NCBI GenBank assembly: GCA_020353535.1
Contig: CP070696.1
Coordinates: forward strand, 1,349,409-1,413,408
Direction: 5' to 3'
Source of the DNA: Spirochaetaceae bacterium
Lineage (GTDB): Bacteria; Spirochaetota; Spirochaetia; SZUA-6; DRHE01
DNA: 64,000 nt
Shown here: piece after piece, positions 34,912-43,961 of the stretch
Numbering within the stretch: the first letter of the stretch is position 1
How the letters are laid out: each line of letters begins with the position of its first letter
Notes under the pieces: model-generated
Databases searched by the model: none
What the model was told of the DNA's origin: nothing
What the model saw: the letters and a program-made list of their open reading frames with translations, nothing else
Made by a program: the position numbers and the translations under genes

Positions 34912-35798
34912 TCCGCCACCTGAATCGCTTCCATCATTCCCTGGCGCCGGGCCAGCACAAAGCTGCTGCCGATGACCATGGGGATGGCCGCACAAAACAG
35001 CAGCATCGACGTGGCCGAAGGCGGAGCCAACCGAAATACAGCCAGGTAGACTACGGCCGGTGCGCTTTGAATCGGGATCTGCTGAATGGGAATGGCCAGG
35101 CTGGCGTTGGTAATCCTGAAGGCCAGTTGCAGCTTGGCGATGCCGTACATATTGGTGAGCATCAGAATCGCGGAACCTGTCGCGAACAGACTGATCACAG
35201 GAAGGTTGAACCTACCATTGAAGATCCGCAGCACCGCACCCATGAACGGGCCAACCCAGAAATTGGAGAGCGCATAAAAAAGACCGGAGCTGATGGCCAG
35301 AACCGAACCACGGTAGTGGGTGATGCGTTTCTGGAGTACCTCCAGAATCAAGATCAGGGTCGCACAAATCAGGGAAAACACGGCTGCTCTCAACAGAAAA
35401 TTTCCGGCCAGTACGTTGAACTCCCCGAGATCGATGCTAATGCGGCTAAAGCCCAGCAGGGTGATTGCGGTAATGAGGAGGAGGATTCCTGCTGTCTCAA
35501 CGAAACCCAATCGCTCTTTGAGGAACCAGATCGAACCCAGGACCAGAACTACCAACCCGGAGGCCATGAGACCCGGAATCAGAGCCGGTCCGAGCCGAGC
35601 CTGGGCCAGCAGAAAAAGCGCGCTGCCCAGTCCCATGTGGACGACGAATCCTGCCAGCCACAGGGGATGCCGAATCAAGCGGGCGAAGAATCCGCGTCGA
35701 CCGGAGGTGATCTTGTTGACCACCTTCTTTTGCATCAAGACACCGATGTTGTGGGCGACCCCCGAAAGAACCGCCAGGAGCACGCCCAAACCATACAT
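34908..35798 (-). CDS. DMT-superfamily (EamA/NIPA-like) membrane transporter
   Basis: 296 residues, about nine to ten hydrophobic spans. N-terminal [21 protein letters not shown] and the [25 protein letters not shown] segment are typical of EamA/NIPA-like permeases, with two inverted repeats. Substrate unknown; NIPA-like members move magnesium, EamA members metabolites. Last gene of the minus-strand sugar region, 21 bp after the nitroreductase gene; its end overlaps the convergent immunophilin gene by 4 bp. Confidence 0.82.
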   Translation of the reverse strand: MYGLGVLLAVLSGVAHNIGVLMQKKVVNKITSGRRGFFARLIRHPLWLAGFVVHMGLGSALFLLAQARLGPALIPGLMASGLVVLVLGSIWFLKERLGFVETAGILLLITAITLLGFSRISIDLGEFNVLAGNFLLRAAVFSLICATLILILEVLQKRITHYRGSVLAISSGLFYALSNFWVGPFMGAVLRIFNGRFNLPVISLFATGSAILMLTNMYGIAKLQLAFRITNASLAIPIQQIPIQSAPAVVYLAVFRLAPPSATSMLLFCAAIPMVIGSSFVLARRQGMMEAIQVAD

Positions 35799-35819
35799 CC
35801 GATTCCCTCAGGCCAACCT

Positions 35820-36332
35820 TCAGCCCCAGGATTCGAACAGCACCAGGTCATCCACGGATCGGCGTTTCTTCGCCCCTGGGCTGTCCGCAGGATAGCCCAG
35901 GGGCGTGAAGGCGATCGGCTCCACCGATTCCGGCAGCTCGAGGATCTCACGGGCCGCCCGGGCGTCGAAAGCCCCGATCCAGCAGCTTCCCAGCCCCTGA
36001 TCGGCAGCCGCCAGGATCAGATGGTCCATAACGATGGCCGCATCCACCTCACCGTAGCTCTTTCCGTCGGAGCGCACCCAGCAGCTGTCGGTCAGGACGC
36101 ACACTCCGATCACCAACGGTCCCTGGACGAACCAATCCCGCCCGTATATCCGCTTCAACTGTTTCTCCCGCCCGTCGGTGTGGATGACCAGGAGACGAAA
36201 GGCCTGACGATTGGCCGCCGTCGGAGCCAGGCGAGCCGCTTCCAGCACTCTGTCCAACACCTCGTCGGGCACAGGGTCCCGCTTGTAAGCCCGCACACTG
36301 TAGCGCGCCCGAATCAGTTTTTCGAACTCCAT
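35820..36332 (-). CDS. Nitroreductase-family flavoprotein
   Basis: 170 residues, small FMN-dependent nitroreductase type. N-terminal IRARYSVRAYKRDPVPDEVLDRVLEAARLAPTAANRQ-like region (FMN-binding RSVRxY motif, here RYSVRAYK at residues 9-16), the LAAADQGLGSCWIGAFD segment and the terminal PLGYPADSPGAKKRRSVDDLV. GGAGG precedes the ATG. Contains a strong 12-bp inverted repeat near its 3' end. Follows fucU, so probably cotranscribed with the fucose genes. Confidence 0.9.
   Translation of the reverse strand: MEFEKLIRARYSVRAYKRDPVPDEVLDRVLEAARLAPTAANRQAFRLLVIHTDGREKQLKRIYGRDWFVQGPLVIGVCVLTDSCWVRSDGKSYGEVDAAIVMDHLILAAADQGLGSCWIGAFDARAAREILELPESVEPIAFTPLGYPADSPGAKKRRSVDDLVLFESWG
35871..35905. repeat. 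Perfect 12-bp inverted repeat inside the nitroreductase gene
   Basis: CGCCCCTGGGCT (35871-35882) and AGCCCAGGGGCG (35894-35905) around an 11-nt loop. A GC-rich hairpin of this strength inside a coding region is unusual. No T-run follows, so it is not a standard terminator. Confidence 0.8.
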
Positions 36333-36352
36333 GACTGTTCCTCCCTTCGGAT

Positions 36353-36784
36353 TTATTCCACCACCACGCCCTTCTTGAGAATGAGGTTGGCGTATAGAGC
36401 CTGCTCCCCGGTGGCCAGGATGGCGTAGGCCTGTTTGGCCCGCTCGTAGAAGGCGAATCGCTCGACGAATTCGAAATCCGCAAACTTCGGCTCGGCATTT
36501 TTGATAATGCGGCGGTACTGCTCCCAGATCTTCGGCTCCGTGGGATCACCGGGCACCACGGCCATCAGGGCTACGGGATGTTCGACGAAGCTGTCGAGGG
36601 GGAAGAACCTCAGGATGGCTTCGAGCAGCTCGGGAATCCCGTGACCGTCGGCGCGCAGCAGGCGCCGGGCCATGCTGGCCGCGGGGAAGTTCCCGTCACC
36701 GATGATCAGTTCATCCCCATGGCCCATCTCCATCATCACTTTAAACAACTCAGGTGAAATAATCGCAGGAATACCTTTCAACAT
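36353..36784 (-). CDS. fucU: L-fucose mutarotase (RbsD/FucU family)
   Basis: 143 residues, usual FucU length. Signature MLKGIPAIISPELFKVMMEMGHGDELIIGDGNFPA with the conserved GHGDE element, and the C-terminal AYAILATGEQALYANLILKKGV. It interconverts anomers of L-fucose before isomerisation. Placed 69 bp behind fucI, as in other fucose operons. Confidence 0.95.
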   Translation of the reverse strand: MLKGIPAIISPELFKVMMEMGHGDELIIGDGNFPAASMARRLLRADGHGIPELLEAILRFFPLDSFVEHPVALMAVVPGDPTEPKIWEQYRRIIKNAEPKFADFEFVERFAFYERAKQAYAILATGEQALYANLILKKGVVVE

Positions 36785-36853
36785 CTGTCTCTCTCAACTT
36801 TCGCTAAGCCCGCCGCAAGCCTCACCGACCTAAAGCGACTAGGCATGAGTCAG

Positions 36854-38656
36854 CTATCCATACAGCGGCCCGAAATTACCGCAGGCCCGATAATCCGCAC
36901 CCTCGGGATCCATGCCGAAGGCCGCCCAGGCGCTGGGCCGGTAGATCGTCTCCACGTTGTGCATGCACACGGGAATGCGCAGCATAGAAGCCAGCGTGAT
37001 CAGGTCGGCCCCTATGTGTCCGTAGCTGATGGCGCCGTGATTTGCCCCCCAGTTGGCCATCACCCCGTACACGTCGCTGAAGGGCTCCTTTCCCGTAAGT
37101 CTTGGCACGAACCAGGTGGTGGGCCAGGTGGGATTGGTGCGGGCGTCCAGAGCGTCGTGGACCTTGTCCGGCAGCTCGGCCGTGTGCCCCTCGGCGATCT
37201 GCAGTACCGGTCCTAAGCCGCTCACCAGGTTCAGCCGGGACATGGTTACCGGCATGCCTCCTTTGGTGAGGAAGTCGGTTGAGTAACCGCCTCCGCGGAA
37301 GTAGCCCACGTCGGCAGGCCGCCATTCGGTGACTTCCAGACATCTGTTCGCCTCTTCCGGTGTCACCTCCCAGAAGGGCTTGATCACCGGCTTTCCCTCC
37401 CGGCTCATCTGGCCGGTACCGTCCAGAGCGGCGGGTCCGGAGTTGATCAGGTGGATGATTCCCCCTTCCGCCAGTCCCTTGGGCGCGATGCCGGTAACTC
37501 TCTGAATCGCTTCTGCGCTCCAGTAGGTGCGGACATCGGCGAAAACTTGAGCAGTGCCGGTGAGCAGATAGCCGAACAGCATGGACACGCCGTTGAGGCT
37601 GTCGTTTTCCGTGGCCAGGATGTAGGGTGCACGGATTCCGTTCCAGTCGAAAGAGGAGTTGAGGATGGCTTCCATGAAGTCGCCATTTGGAAAGTGATCG
37701 GTCCACTGCCGCTGGCCCTGAAAACCGGCGGCCAGGGCATTATGGCCCAGAGCTTCCTCCCCGAATCCCAGTTCGGTCAGGCGGGGATTGCCTACCATCA
37801 GGTCCCGGGCGATCAGGGTCATCTGCACCACCCTCTCCCAGTCCCTGTCTTTCTGCTCGCGGGAACGCTGTTTTTCGGCCGGATTATCGTCTGCTCCCTC
37901 CTTACAGTGTTTCTTCACCCAGGCCATGGCCCGCTGGAACTCCTCTTTGTCGTAGATCTCTTCGTCGAAGCGGCGCACGAACTCGCTCATATCCACATAT
38001 TCGTTGCGCATGCCGAGATAGCCCTGAAAAAGCTCCTCCTGAACGATAGAGCCGGCAATGCCCATGGATACCGAACCCAATGACAGGTAGCTTGTACCCC
38101 GCATCGTGGCCACGGCCAGTCCGGAGCGCACGAAGCGAAGCATCTTTTCCCGTACATCTTGAGGCACCGAGCTGTCCCCCGCATCCTGAACGTCCCTGCC
38201 GTAGATTCCGAAGGCGGGCAGTCCCTTCTGATTGTGCCCCGCCAGTACCGCGGCCAGGTAAACCGCCCCGGGCCGCTCGGTGCCGTTGAAGCCCCAAACA
38301 GCCTTGGGTATCAGGGGATCCATGTCCATGGTCTCCGAGCCGTAGCACCAGCAGGGTGTCACGGTCAGGGATACCCCCACTCCCTCCCGGGCAAATTTTT
38401 CGGCGGCCATGGCCGCCTCAGCCACCCCGCCGATGCAGCGATCGGCGATCACGCATTCCACCGGCAGGCCACTGGCATGGCACAGGTTCTCCGAAATAAT
38501 TTTAGCCGCGGTCTTGGCCATTGCCATGGTCTGGCCTTCCAGGCTCTCCCGCACCCCGCCTAGCCGGCCGTCGATGGTCGGACGGATTCCGACCTTTGGC
38601 GTTCCCCCCTTCATCCGATTTTCCGGCGGATTCATTTTAAACTGCTCTTTCGTCAT
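36854..38656 (-). CDS. fucI: L-fucose isomerase
   Basis: 600 residues. Converts L-fucose to L-fuculose (also D-arabinose to D-ribulose). Family blocks: [20 protein letters not shown] near the N-terminus, the metal-site elements [12 protein letters not shown] and [16 protein letters not shown], with the catalytic acid and His residues in place. ATG at 38656 has GGAGG 5 nt upstream; the in-frame TTG at 38668 is less likely. No fuculokinase or fuculose-phosphate aldolase is in the window, so the rest of the pathway is elsewhere. Confidence 0.96.
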   Translation of the reverse strand: MTKEQFKMNPPENRMKGGTPKVGIRPTIDGRLGGVRESLEGQTMAMAKTAAKIISENLCHASGLPVECVIADRCIGGVAEAAMAAEKFAREGVGVSLTVTPCWCYGSETMDMDPLIPKAVWGFNGTERPGAVYLAAVLAGHNQKGLPAFGIYGRDVQDAGDSSVPQDVREKMLRFVRSGLAVATMRGTSYLSLGSVSMGIAGSIVQEELFQGYLGMRNEYVDMSEFVRRFDEEIYDKEEFQRAMAWVKKHCKEGADDNPAEKQRSREQKDRDWERVVQMTLIARDLMVGNPRLTELGFGEEALGHNALAAGFQGQRQWTDHFPNGDFMEAILNSSFDWNGIRAPYILATENDSLNGVSMLFGYLLTGTAQVFADVRTYWSAEAIQRVTGIAPKGLAEGGIIHLINSGPAALDGTGQMSREGKPVIKPFWEVTPEEANRCLEVTEWRPADVGYFRGGGYSTDFLTKGGMPVTMSRLNLVSGLGPVLQIAEGHTAELPDKVHDALDARTNPTWPTTWFVPRLTGKEPFSDVYGVMANWGANHGAISYGHIGADLITLASMLRIPVCMHNVETIYRPSAWAAFGMDPEGADYRACGNFGPLYG

Positions 38657-38683
38657 TCTGTCCTCCAAGTATTGTTGCTTTCT

Positions 38684-39835
38684 CTATTCCTGATACATCG
38701 CCAGTACGTTCTCTATGGGTACATCACGGGTCACCAGGTGAGATGGTCCCAGAAGCATTCCCCCCTGCCCGCAAAACAGCTCCTTGATCCTGAAGGCTTC
38801 TTCCCGCACCGCTTGAGCGGTGCCTTGCGCCAACAGTTGCTGCAGATCGATCCCACCGTGAAAGCAGAGGTCCTTACCGAACTCCCGTTTTAAATCCTCG
38901 ATTTTCATCCTCCGGGCGCTGGTCTGGATCGGATCCAGTATGTCAACACCGATTTCGATTAGATCTGGAATCACATCATAAAGATCACCGCAGCAGTGGA
39001 AATACACGATCAAATCGTATCTCTTGGCATCGGAGATGATCCTTCTATAGAAAGGCTTGAAAAACTCCCGCCAGCTTTCGGGATCCATGAACAGGTTGTT
39101 CTGACAGGCGAAATCATCCCACATACCGAAGATCTCGATCCTGTCGCCGATCCGCTCGAGGTTCAGCCTGCTCAGCTCGACACAAGTCTCTCCCACGCGA
39201 TCAATCAACGCATGAGCGAGTTTGGGCTCTGAAGCTATGTCGATGAGCAGTTTGTCCATTCGCCTCAAATAGCTCGATAGTATAAAGATAGTGTTGAAAA
39301 AATAGGTACAGGTAAAGTGGAACTCCGAGGGCTGTATGTCGCTGGTGGACACGTACTCAGCCGCCGCCTTGGCATCCCCTGAAGGCGCTTCCCGGGTGAT
39401 CATCGTGGTATAGTGATCGAAATCGAACCAGTCGGGCTGGGGAAAGCGATGAGCAGCGATGTCGCTTACAGTGGTGGCAAACTCAAGGGGGGGATCTTGG
39501 AAGAAGTCAAATTCGAAAAACCGCCCCTGTTCATCGTAGACGGCTCGGGACTTGATGCCGAAGGGGAAAAAGTACAGCTTGTCGTGTTCACAGTCAAACT
39601 CAGGACCCACATATTTCGGAATGTAGGTGTAGTATTCATTCAACGATGCACCGCCTGAAAAAAAATCCGCTCCCAGGCACTCAATCAACTCTTTGTCCCA
39701 GAAGATCGATTCGCCAATGCCGAAATAATCGATCAACTTGCCGTTGATCACCTCATCGCCCCGGTACATCATCGGAACTTTGTGTACGGGATTGTGACGT
39801 ATTGCATCGAGCACGAGCTGCTTACTTCCCACCAT
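38684..39835 (-). CDS. UROD/MtaA-like protein 1
   Basis: 383 residues of the uroporphyrinogen-decarboxylase-like barrel family, which includes corrinoid methyltransferases such as MtaA and CmuA. Family starts with KQLVLDAIRHNPVHKVPMMY. The metal motif H-C-C-G is seen in IVYFHCCGDLYDVIPDLIEIG, but the region that supplies the third ligand in MtaA reads LLGPSHL, without Cys. True haem-synthesis HemE is unlikely, given the divergent sequence and location in a sugar operon. It follows a paralogue and precedes fucI. Confidence 0.82.
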   Translation of the reverse strand: MVGSKQLVLDAIRHNPVHKVPMMYRGDEVINGKLIDYFGIGESIFWDKELIECLGADFFSGGASLNEYYTYIPKYVGPEFDCEHDKLYFFPFGIKSRAVYDEQGRFFEFDFFQDPPLEFATTVSDIAAHRFPQPDWFDFDHYTTMITREAPSGDAKAAAEYVSTSDIQPSEFHFTCTYFFNTIFILSSYLRRMDKLLIDIASEPKLAHALIDRVGETCVELSRLNLERIGDRIEIFGMWDDFACQNNLFMDPESWREFFKPFYRRIISDAKRYDLIVYFHCCGDLYDVIPDLIEIGVDILDPIQTSARRMKIEDLKREFGKDLCFHGGIDLQQLLAQGTAQAVREEAFRIKELFCGQGGMLLGPSHLVTRDVPIENVLAMYQE

Positions 39836-39891
39836 CTACCATCAACCTTGGCTTCTCATAAAGCGAGCGAGTACACTTAGAGCTCTTCCCC

Positions 39892-41010
39892 TCAGGGGTA
39901 GACACACTCCCGGGCGGCATCCGCATACGCCTGAATGTTTTCCACCGGCGTTTCGAAGAAGTGATCGGCGCAGGACAGGATATAGCCGCCGTCATAGCCC
40001 ACTTTCTCGAACAGGGTATGTACCTGCCTTCGGATTGTCGCAGGAGTACCCCGAGTCAGGACGTTGAACTGATCCATGCCCCCGATCAAAGCCAGCCGCT
40101 TGCCAATCCTCTTCTTATAATCCCAGGGTTCCTGGTTGCCTCCGATCGACGGGGCGGCCAGGGTCTCGGAGGCGTCGCAGCCGTTGGCCACGATGTGCTC
40201 CTCGATACCGTGGGTTCCCCCGCAGGTGTGGTAGGTGACCTTGAAGCCGAAGCTGTGCAGGGCATCGTGCATTTTACGATCGTAGGTCAGACAGAACTCC
40301 TCGTGCAGGGTCGGCGAGATTAGCGTGGAGGAAGAGGAGCCGCCCCCTGTTTCTACAAGATCGAATTTGGCGCCCTTCATGCTCTCGATGAACCGAAGCT
40401 TCTTGTCAAATAGAATTTGCATCAGCTCGTGCACCCAGGCTGGGTCGTCCATGGCTTTAAAGATCAGCTGGGTGATGTCCATCAGGCAGGCGGCGTGCTG
40501 CCAGCAGCCCGCCTGATCGCCCCAGACGAAACCTCGCACGATACCGGCATCCCCGACCTTCGCGTAGAACTCCTCCAGGGATTTCAAATCCAGCTGGGGC
40601 ACGGGCATGTACTTACGGATCAGCTCCAGATCCTCGTCTTTCTTGATCAGGTATTCGGTGATCCAGGTTGTCTTGCGGTCTCCGCCGGTCTTATAGGTCA
40701 ACACCCCCTCCGGGGTGGTGATGGTGTGATGATTGATGCGGTTTTCCGGATCTTTGGAGATCACCTCCACCTCGTCCCGCCACTCGGGTGTAGAGGCCTT
40801 GGTGTAGTCCGCATTCACCAGCCAGAACTGCCCCATGTCTTCGAAGTACTGGATCTGTCCGTCCATCCCGAAGTGCTTGAATGCCTCGACATCGCTGATC
40901 CCATCTAGATAGGTATCCAGGTGATAGCCCTGCCATTGATGTACGGAAACCGGAAGCCGATCGGGCTTTTCTCTATTCAGGGCGCACATCATTCGTTCTT
41001 TGGACGTCAT
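39892..41010 (-). CDS. UROD/MtaA-like protein 2
   Basis: 372 residues, paralogue of the next gene. Begins MTSKERMMCALNREKPDRLPV, the typical start of UROD-like proteins. Unlike its neighbour it has both metal elements, H-x-C-G in VTYHTCGGTHGIEEHI and the later Cys in YILSCADHF, the His/Cys/Cys zinc pattern of methylcobamide:CoM methyltransferase-like proteins. Such proteins are often found in sugar operons of spirochaetes and clostridia without known function. Starts 9 bp behind the Sir2 gene. Confidence 0.84.
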   Translation of the reverse strand: MTSKERMMCALNREKPDRLPVSVHQWQGYHLDTYLDGISDVEAFKHFGMDGQIQYFEDMGQFWLVNADYTKASTPEWRDEVEVISKDPENRINHHTITTPEGVLTYKTGGDRKTTWITEYLIKKDEDLELIRKYMPVPQLDLKSLEEFYAKVGDAGIVRGFVWGDQAGCWQHAACLMDITQLIFKAMDDPAWVHELMQILFDKKLRFIESMKGAKFDLVETGGGSSSSTLISPTLHEEFCLTYDRKMHDALHSFGFKVTYHTCGGTHGIEEHIVANGCDASETLAAPSIGGNQEPWDYKKRIGKRLALIGGMDQFNVLTRGTPATIRRQVHTLFEKVGYDGGYILSCADHFFETPVENIQAYADAARECVYP

Positions 41011-41019
41011 ATAGATCTC

Positions 41020-41823
41020 CTAAATTCTATGTGAATTTCCGACAGAGCGGTCAACGACATTTGACAGGACCTCCCCGGCAGAGCCTTGGATGAAGATCTG
41101 TGCTTCGTGATCCAGACCTGTCGGCTGGTTGTTAATGATCACCACTTTGCCGCCGTGCCGGCGGGTTTCTCCTGGAATTCCCGCCGCCGGATACACCAGC
41201 AGGGAAGTACCCACTGTGATCAACAGGTCCGCTTTTCCGGCTTCCGAAAAGGCACGCCGGGTTTCCTCTTCGGGCATGGCCTGGCCGAAAGAGATCGTGG
41301 CCGGCTTCAACCAGCCGCCGCAGTCATCGCAGCGGGGACACTCGCCGGCTGAAGCCGGATGCCGAGCGAAAAAAGGCAGCACCTCCTCCCACTCGAAGCG
41401 TTTGCGGCACTCAAGGCAGGCGATGTAGGCATTGCTGCCGTGTAGCTCGATCACCCTATCCTCGGGGATGCCCGCCTTCTGATGAAGCCCGTCGATGTTC
41501 TGGGTGATCATCGTTTTCAGCAAGCCCGCTTCGAACAGGCGAGCCAGGGCTCTGTGCCCGGCATTGGGTTCGGCATCCAGCATTTGGGGGTAGCTTTCGA
41601 TCTTGCGCCGCCAGTATTCCCTGCGAGCGGTAGGATCCTGTAAGAAATCCTGAAGCTCGATCGGGCGCATCTTAGTCCAGATACCTTGAGGCCCCCTGAA
41701 ATCGGGAATGCCGCTCTCAGTCGAGATCCCCGCTCCACTGAAGGCAACCAGGTAGCGGCTGGAGCGCACCAGAGCGACGAGTTCAGTTATCCTCGTTTCA
41801 AGCTGCCGATCGAAGGCCGTCAT
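41020..41823 (-). CDS. cobB: Sir2-family NAD-dependent protein deacylase
   Basis: 267 residues. NAD-binding GAGISTESGIPDFRGPQGIW, the catalytic His in VIELHGSN, NIDGLHQKAG, and a zinc module with CLECRK and CPRCDDC. These are all typical of bacterial CobB. It removes acyl groups from lysines, releasing O-acyl-ADP-ribose. ATG at 41823 is chosen from the family N-terminus; the frame runs 46 codons further upstream without likeness. Behind a terminator, ahead of the UROD-like pair. Confidence 0.93.
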   Translation of the reverse strand: MTAFDRQLETRITELVALVRSSRYLVAFSGAGISTESGIPDFRGPQGIWTKMRPIELQDFLQDPTARREYWRRKIESYPQMLDAEPNAGHRALARLFEAGLLKTMITQNIDGLHQKAGIPEDRVIELHGSNAYIACLECRKRFEWEEVLPFFARHPASAGECPRCDDCGGWLKPATISFGQAMPEEETRRAFSEAGKADLLITVGTSLLVYPAAGIPGETRRHGGKVVIINNQPTGLDHEAQIFIQGSAGEVLSNVVDRSVGNSHRI

Positions 41824-41862
41824 AGAATGATGCCCACCATCCAACCTCAAAATTGCTGACGG

Positions 41863-41890
41863 ATAAAGGCCCCGGGTGGAACCCGGGGCC
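41863..41890 (-). terminator. Terminator behind the sugar-binding-protein gene
   Basis: GGCCCCGGGT and ACCCGGGGCC form perfect 10-bp arms around 3 nt. Read on the minus strand it is followed by TTTATC, so it is a short-tailed hairpin that would end or attenuate the transporter transcript before cobB. Confidence 0.7.
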
Positions 41891-41979
41891 CTGTTCGACT
41901 TGTCACACAGGCGCTGCTGGATACGGTCGTTTCCCTGGCAACCTCTCACCCGGGCGACCATATCCCTGCAGCCGCTGCC

Positions 41980-42927
41980 CTACATGTTCTGGTCAACGTT
42001 GGACTTGTCGATGACGAATCCGTCGATGAGCAGCTTCTTCACCGACTCCTGGCCATTGATCTGCGCGACCAGGCTGCGCAGGCTCACCTGAGCCATTTGC
42101 TTGTTATCCTGCTTGATGGTGGCGGTGAGCTCACCGTCCTTGATACTCTTGAGGGCATCAGGCAGGCCGTCAAAGCCGTAGACCTTGACCTTGCCCAGCA
42201 AGCCCCGCTGCTTGACCGCAGACAGGCCGGCCAGGGCACCGGGATCCCAGCAGCCGAATACGGCTACCGTATCCGGGTTGGCGGCCAGTTCATTGGTGGC
42301 CGTCTCCAGGGCGGTGGCGGGATCCCAGTTGCAGGCGCGGAAGACAACTTCGTAACCGTTGGCCTCCAGAACCTGCTTGACCCCATCTCTGCGGGCATCA
42401 CCGGTCTGATGACCCAGGGTTCCGCCCAGGATGATGACCGTGCCCTTGTCCGTTGTGTCCACGATGTACTGCCCCAGAATGCGAGCCGAGGCCAGGTTGT
42501 CCGTTTGCGCCAGAGCGCTAACGTGGGGATGGTCGATGGCCGTGTCGACAGCGACCACGGGGATTCCCTTGGCTTTGGCGCGATCCAGGGATTCGCCGAA
42601 GGCTCGATTGTCAATCGCACCGATGATGATGCCATCCACACCTCTGTTGATGGCATTGTCCACCGAGTCCTTCTGCACCGCCGCATCCGCCGTGGTGGGG
42701 CTCATGTCCAGGAGCTCTACGCCCAGGGCACCGGCTTCCTCTTTCATGTACTGAGCCATCTGAGCCCAGAAAGCCGTCAGCCCACCCGGATATCCGGTGT
42801 AGGCAATTGTGATCTTTCCTTCCTCTGCCGCGGCTGGTTTTTCACCACCGGCACCTGCGAAAACCAAACCGGAGATGCAGAAAAGCGATAGGAAGACCAG
42901 AGCGATCGATTTGAGAATACTGTTCAT
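41980..42927 (-). CDS. Ribose-type sugar ABC transporter substrate-binding protein
   Basis: 315 residues. Signal peptide (MNSILKSIALVFLSLFCISGLVFA) followed by GAGGEKPAAAEEGK, a spirochaete-style mature end. The type 1 periplasmic-binding fold is typical of RbsB: KITIAYTGYPGG, INRGVDGIIIGAID, GIPVVAVDTAI, VIILGGTLGHQTGDAR, AVFGCWDPGALAGL. GGAG lies upstream of the ATG at 42927. Third gene of the ABC operon. Given nearby fucI and fucU, the sugar could be L-fucose or a pentose (inference). Confidence 0.92.
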   Translation of the reverse strand: MNSILKSIALVFLSLFCISGLVFAGAGGEKPAAAEEGKITIAYTGYPGGLTAFWAQMAQYMKEEAGALGVELLDMSPTTADAAVQKDSVDNAINRGVDGIIIGAIDNRAFGESLDRAKAKGIPVVAVDTAIDHPHVSALAQTDNLASARILGQYIVDTTDKGTVIILGGTLGHQTGDARRDGVKQVLEANGYEVVFRACNWDPATALETATNELAANPDTVAVFGCWDPGALAGLSAVKQRGLLGKVKVYGFDGLPDALKSIKDGELTATIKQDNKQMAQVSLRSLVAQINGQESVKKLLIDGFVIDKSNVDQNM

Positions 42928-42971
42928 ACCGTACTCCTTTTGTTTTTTTATCTCCCGTTCAACGAACGGTC

Positions 42972-43916
42972 TCATGCCTTTGCTTCTCGTCTGCGCTGGA
43001 TCACATCCAGCCAGACCGCCAATATGATCACGATCCCGATACTGATCTGCTGCCACGATGAGCTCACCCCCAGGTGACTCAATCCGGCATTCAGAGTGGT
43101 CACGATCAACACGCCGATAACGGTACGGCCGATGCCGCCCACTCCGCCGGACAGGCTCGTACCCCCGATAATGACCGCGGCTATGGCGTTGAGCTCCATA
43201 CCCACGCCGAAGGCTGAGTTCGTGAAGTTCAATCGGGCCACGAGGATAATCGCCGAGATAGCGGCAACCAGTCCGCCGATCGTGTAGTAGATGACGTAGT
43301 ACTTCTTGACCGGAACACCGGCCAGACGGGAAACCTCGTTGCTGCCCCCGATGGCGTAGCAGTTGAAACCGATCTTGGTCCTGGACAGAAAGACGTATAC
43401 CAGCAGAAAGGTAACGGCCATGATGCTTATGGGAATCAGGTATCCCTTGCCGATCATCTGGAAGGCTTCGGGGAAGCGGGACATATCCTGGTTCATGCCA
43501 ACAATCTCCGCCAGACCGCGGAAGGACTTCATCATCCCCAGGGTTGCGATGAAAGCGGGAATTCCCGTACCCACGATGATGACCCCGTTGAAGGCGCCGC
43601 AGGCCGCACCGACAGCCAGGCTGATCAGTACGACCCAGACAACCGGCACATCGGCGATGAGCAATCTTCCCGCGCAGACTCCCACAAGGCAGAACAACGA
43701 GCCGATCGACAGGTCCAACCCTCCGGAAATCAGCACAACTGTGGGCCCGGCGGCCAGGGTTCCGAGAATCACCGCCTGGGTGAGAATGGTTTTGGCCGTA
43801 TCGAAGGTTCGAAAGCTCGCAGAGGCAACCACGAAAATCAGGTAGATGATCACCAGCCCCAAAAGTGGCTGAATGCTCTGCAGCACACGAGACCTCGTTT
43901 CCCTGTTCTTATTCAT
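42972..43916 (-). CDS. Ribose-type sugar ABC transporter permease
   Basis: About 314 residues with eight to ten spans. RbsC/AraH family elements: TAKTILTQAVILGTLAAGPTVVLISGGLDLSIGS, GAACGAFNGVIIVGTGIPAFIATLGMM and IAAVIIGGTSLSGGVGGI. Start ATG 43916 has GGAG 9 nt upstream; ATG 43937 is an in-frame alternative. Middle gene of the transporter. Confidence 0.93.
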   Translation of the reverse strand: MNKNRETRSRVLQSIQPLLGLVIIYLIFVVASASFRTFDTAKTILTQAVILGTLAAGPTVVLISGGLDLSIGSLFCLVGVCAGRLLIADVPVVWVVLISLAVGAACGAFNGVIIVGTGIPAFIATLGMMKSFRGLAEIVGMNQDMSRFPEAFQMIGKGYLIPISIMAVTFLLVYVFLSRTKIGFNCYAIGGSNEVSRLAGVPVKKYYVIYYTIGGLVAAISAIILVARLNFTNSAFGVGMELNAIAAVIIGGTSLSGGVGGIGRTVIGVLIVTTLNAGLSHLGVSSSWQQISIGIVIILAVWLDVIQRRREAKA

Positions 43917-43961
43917 ACCCTGTGTCTCCATCCTCATTCAGCCGCATTTCGGTGCACAACC

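Noticed and set aside
35067..36428. 453-codon plus-strand frame across the DMT and nitroreductase genes
   Set aside because: Very polar, Gln/His-rich translation with no motifs; both opposite-strand genes are clear.
38684..39835. HemE (true uroporphyrinogen decarboxylase)
   Set aside because: Sequence follows the MtaA-like branch with a metal motif, and the gene is paired with a paralogue in a sugar operon without haem genes.
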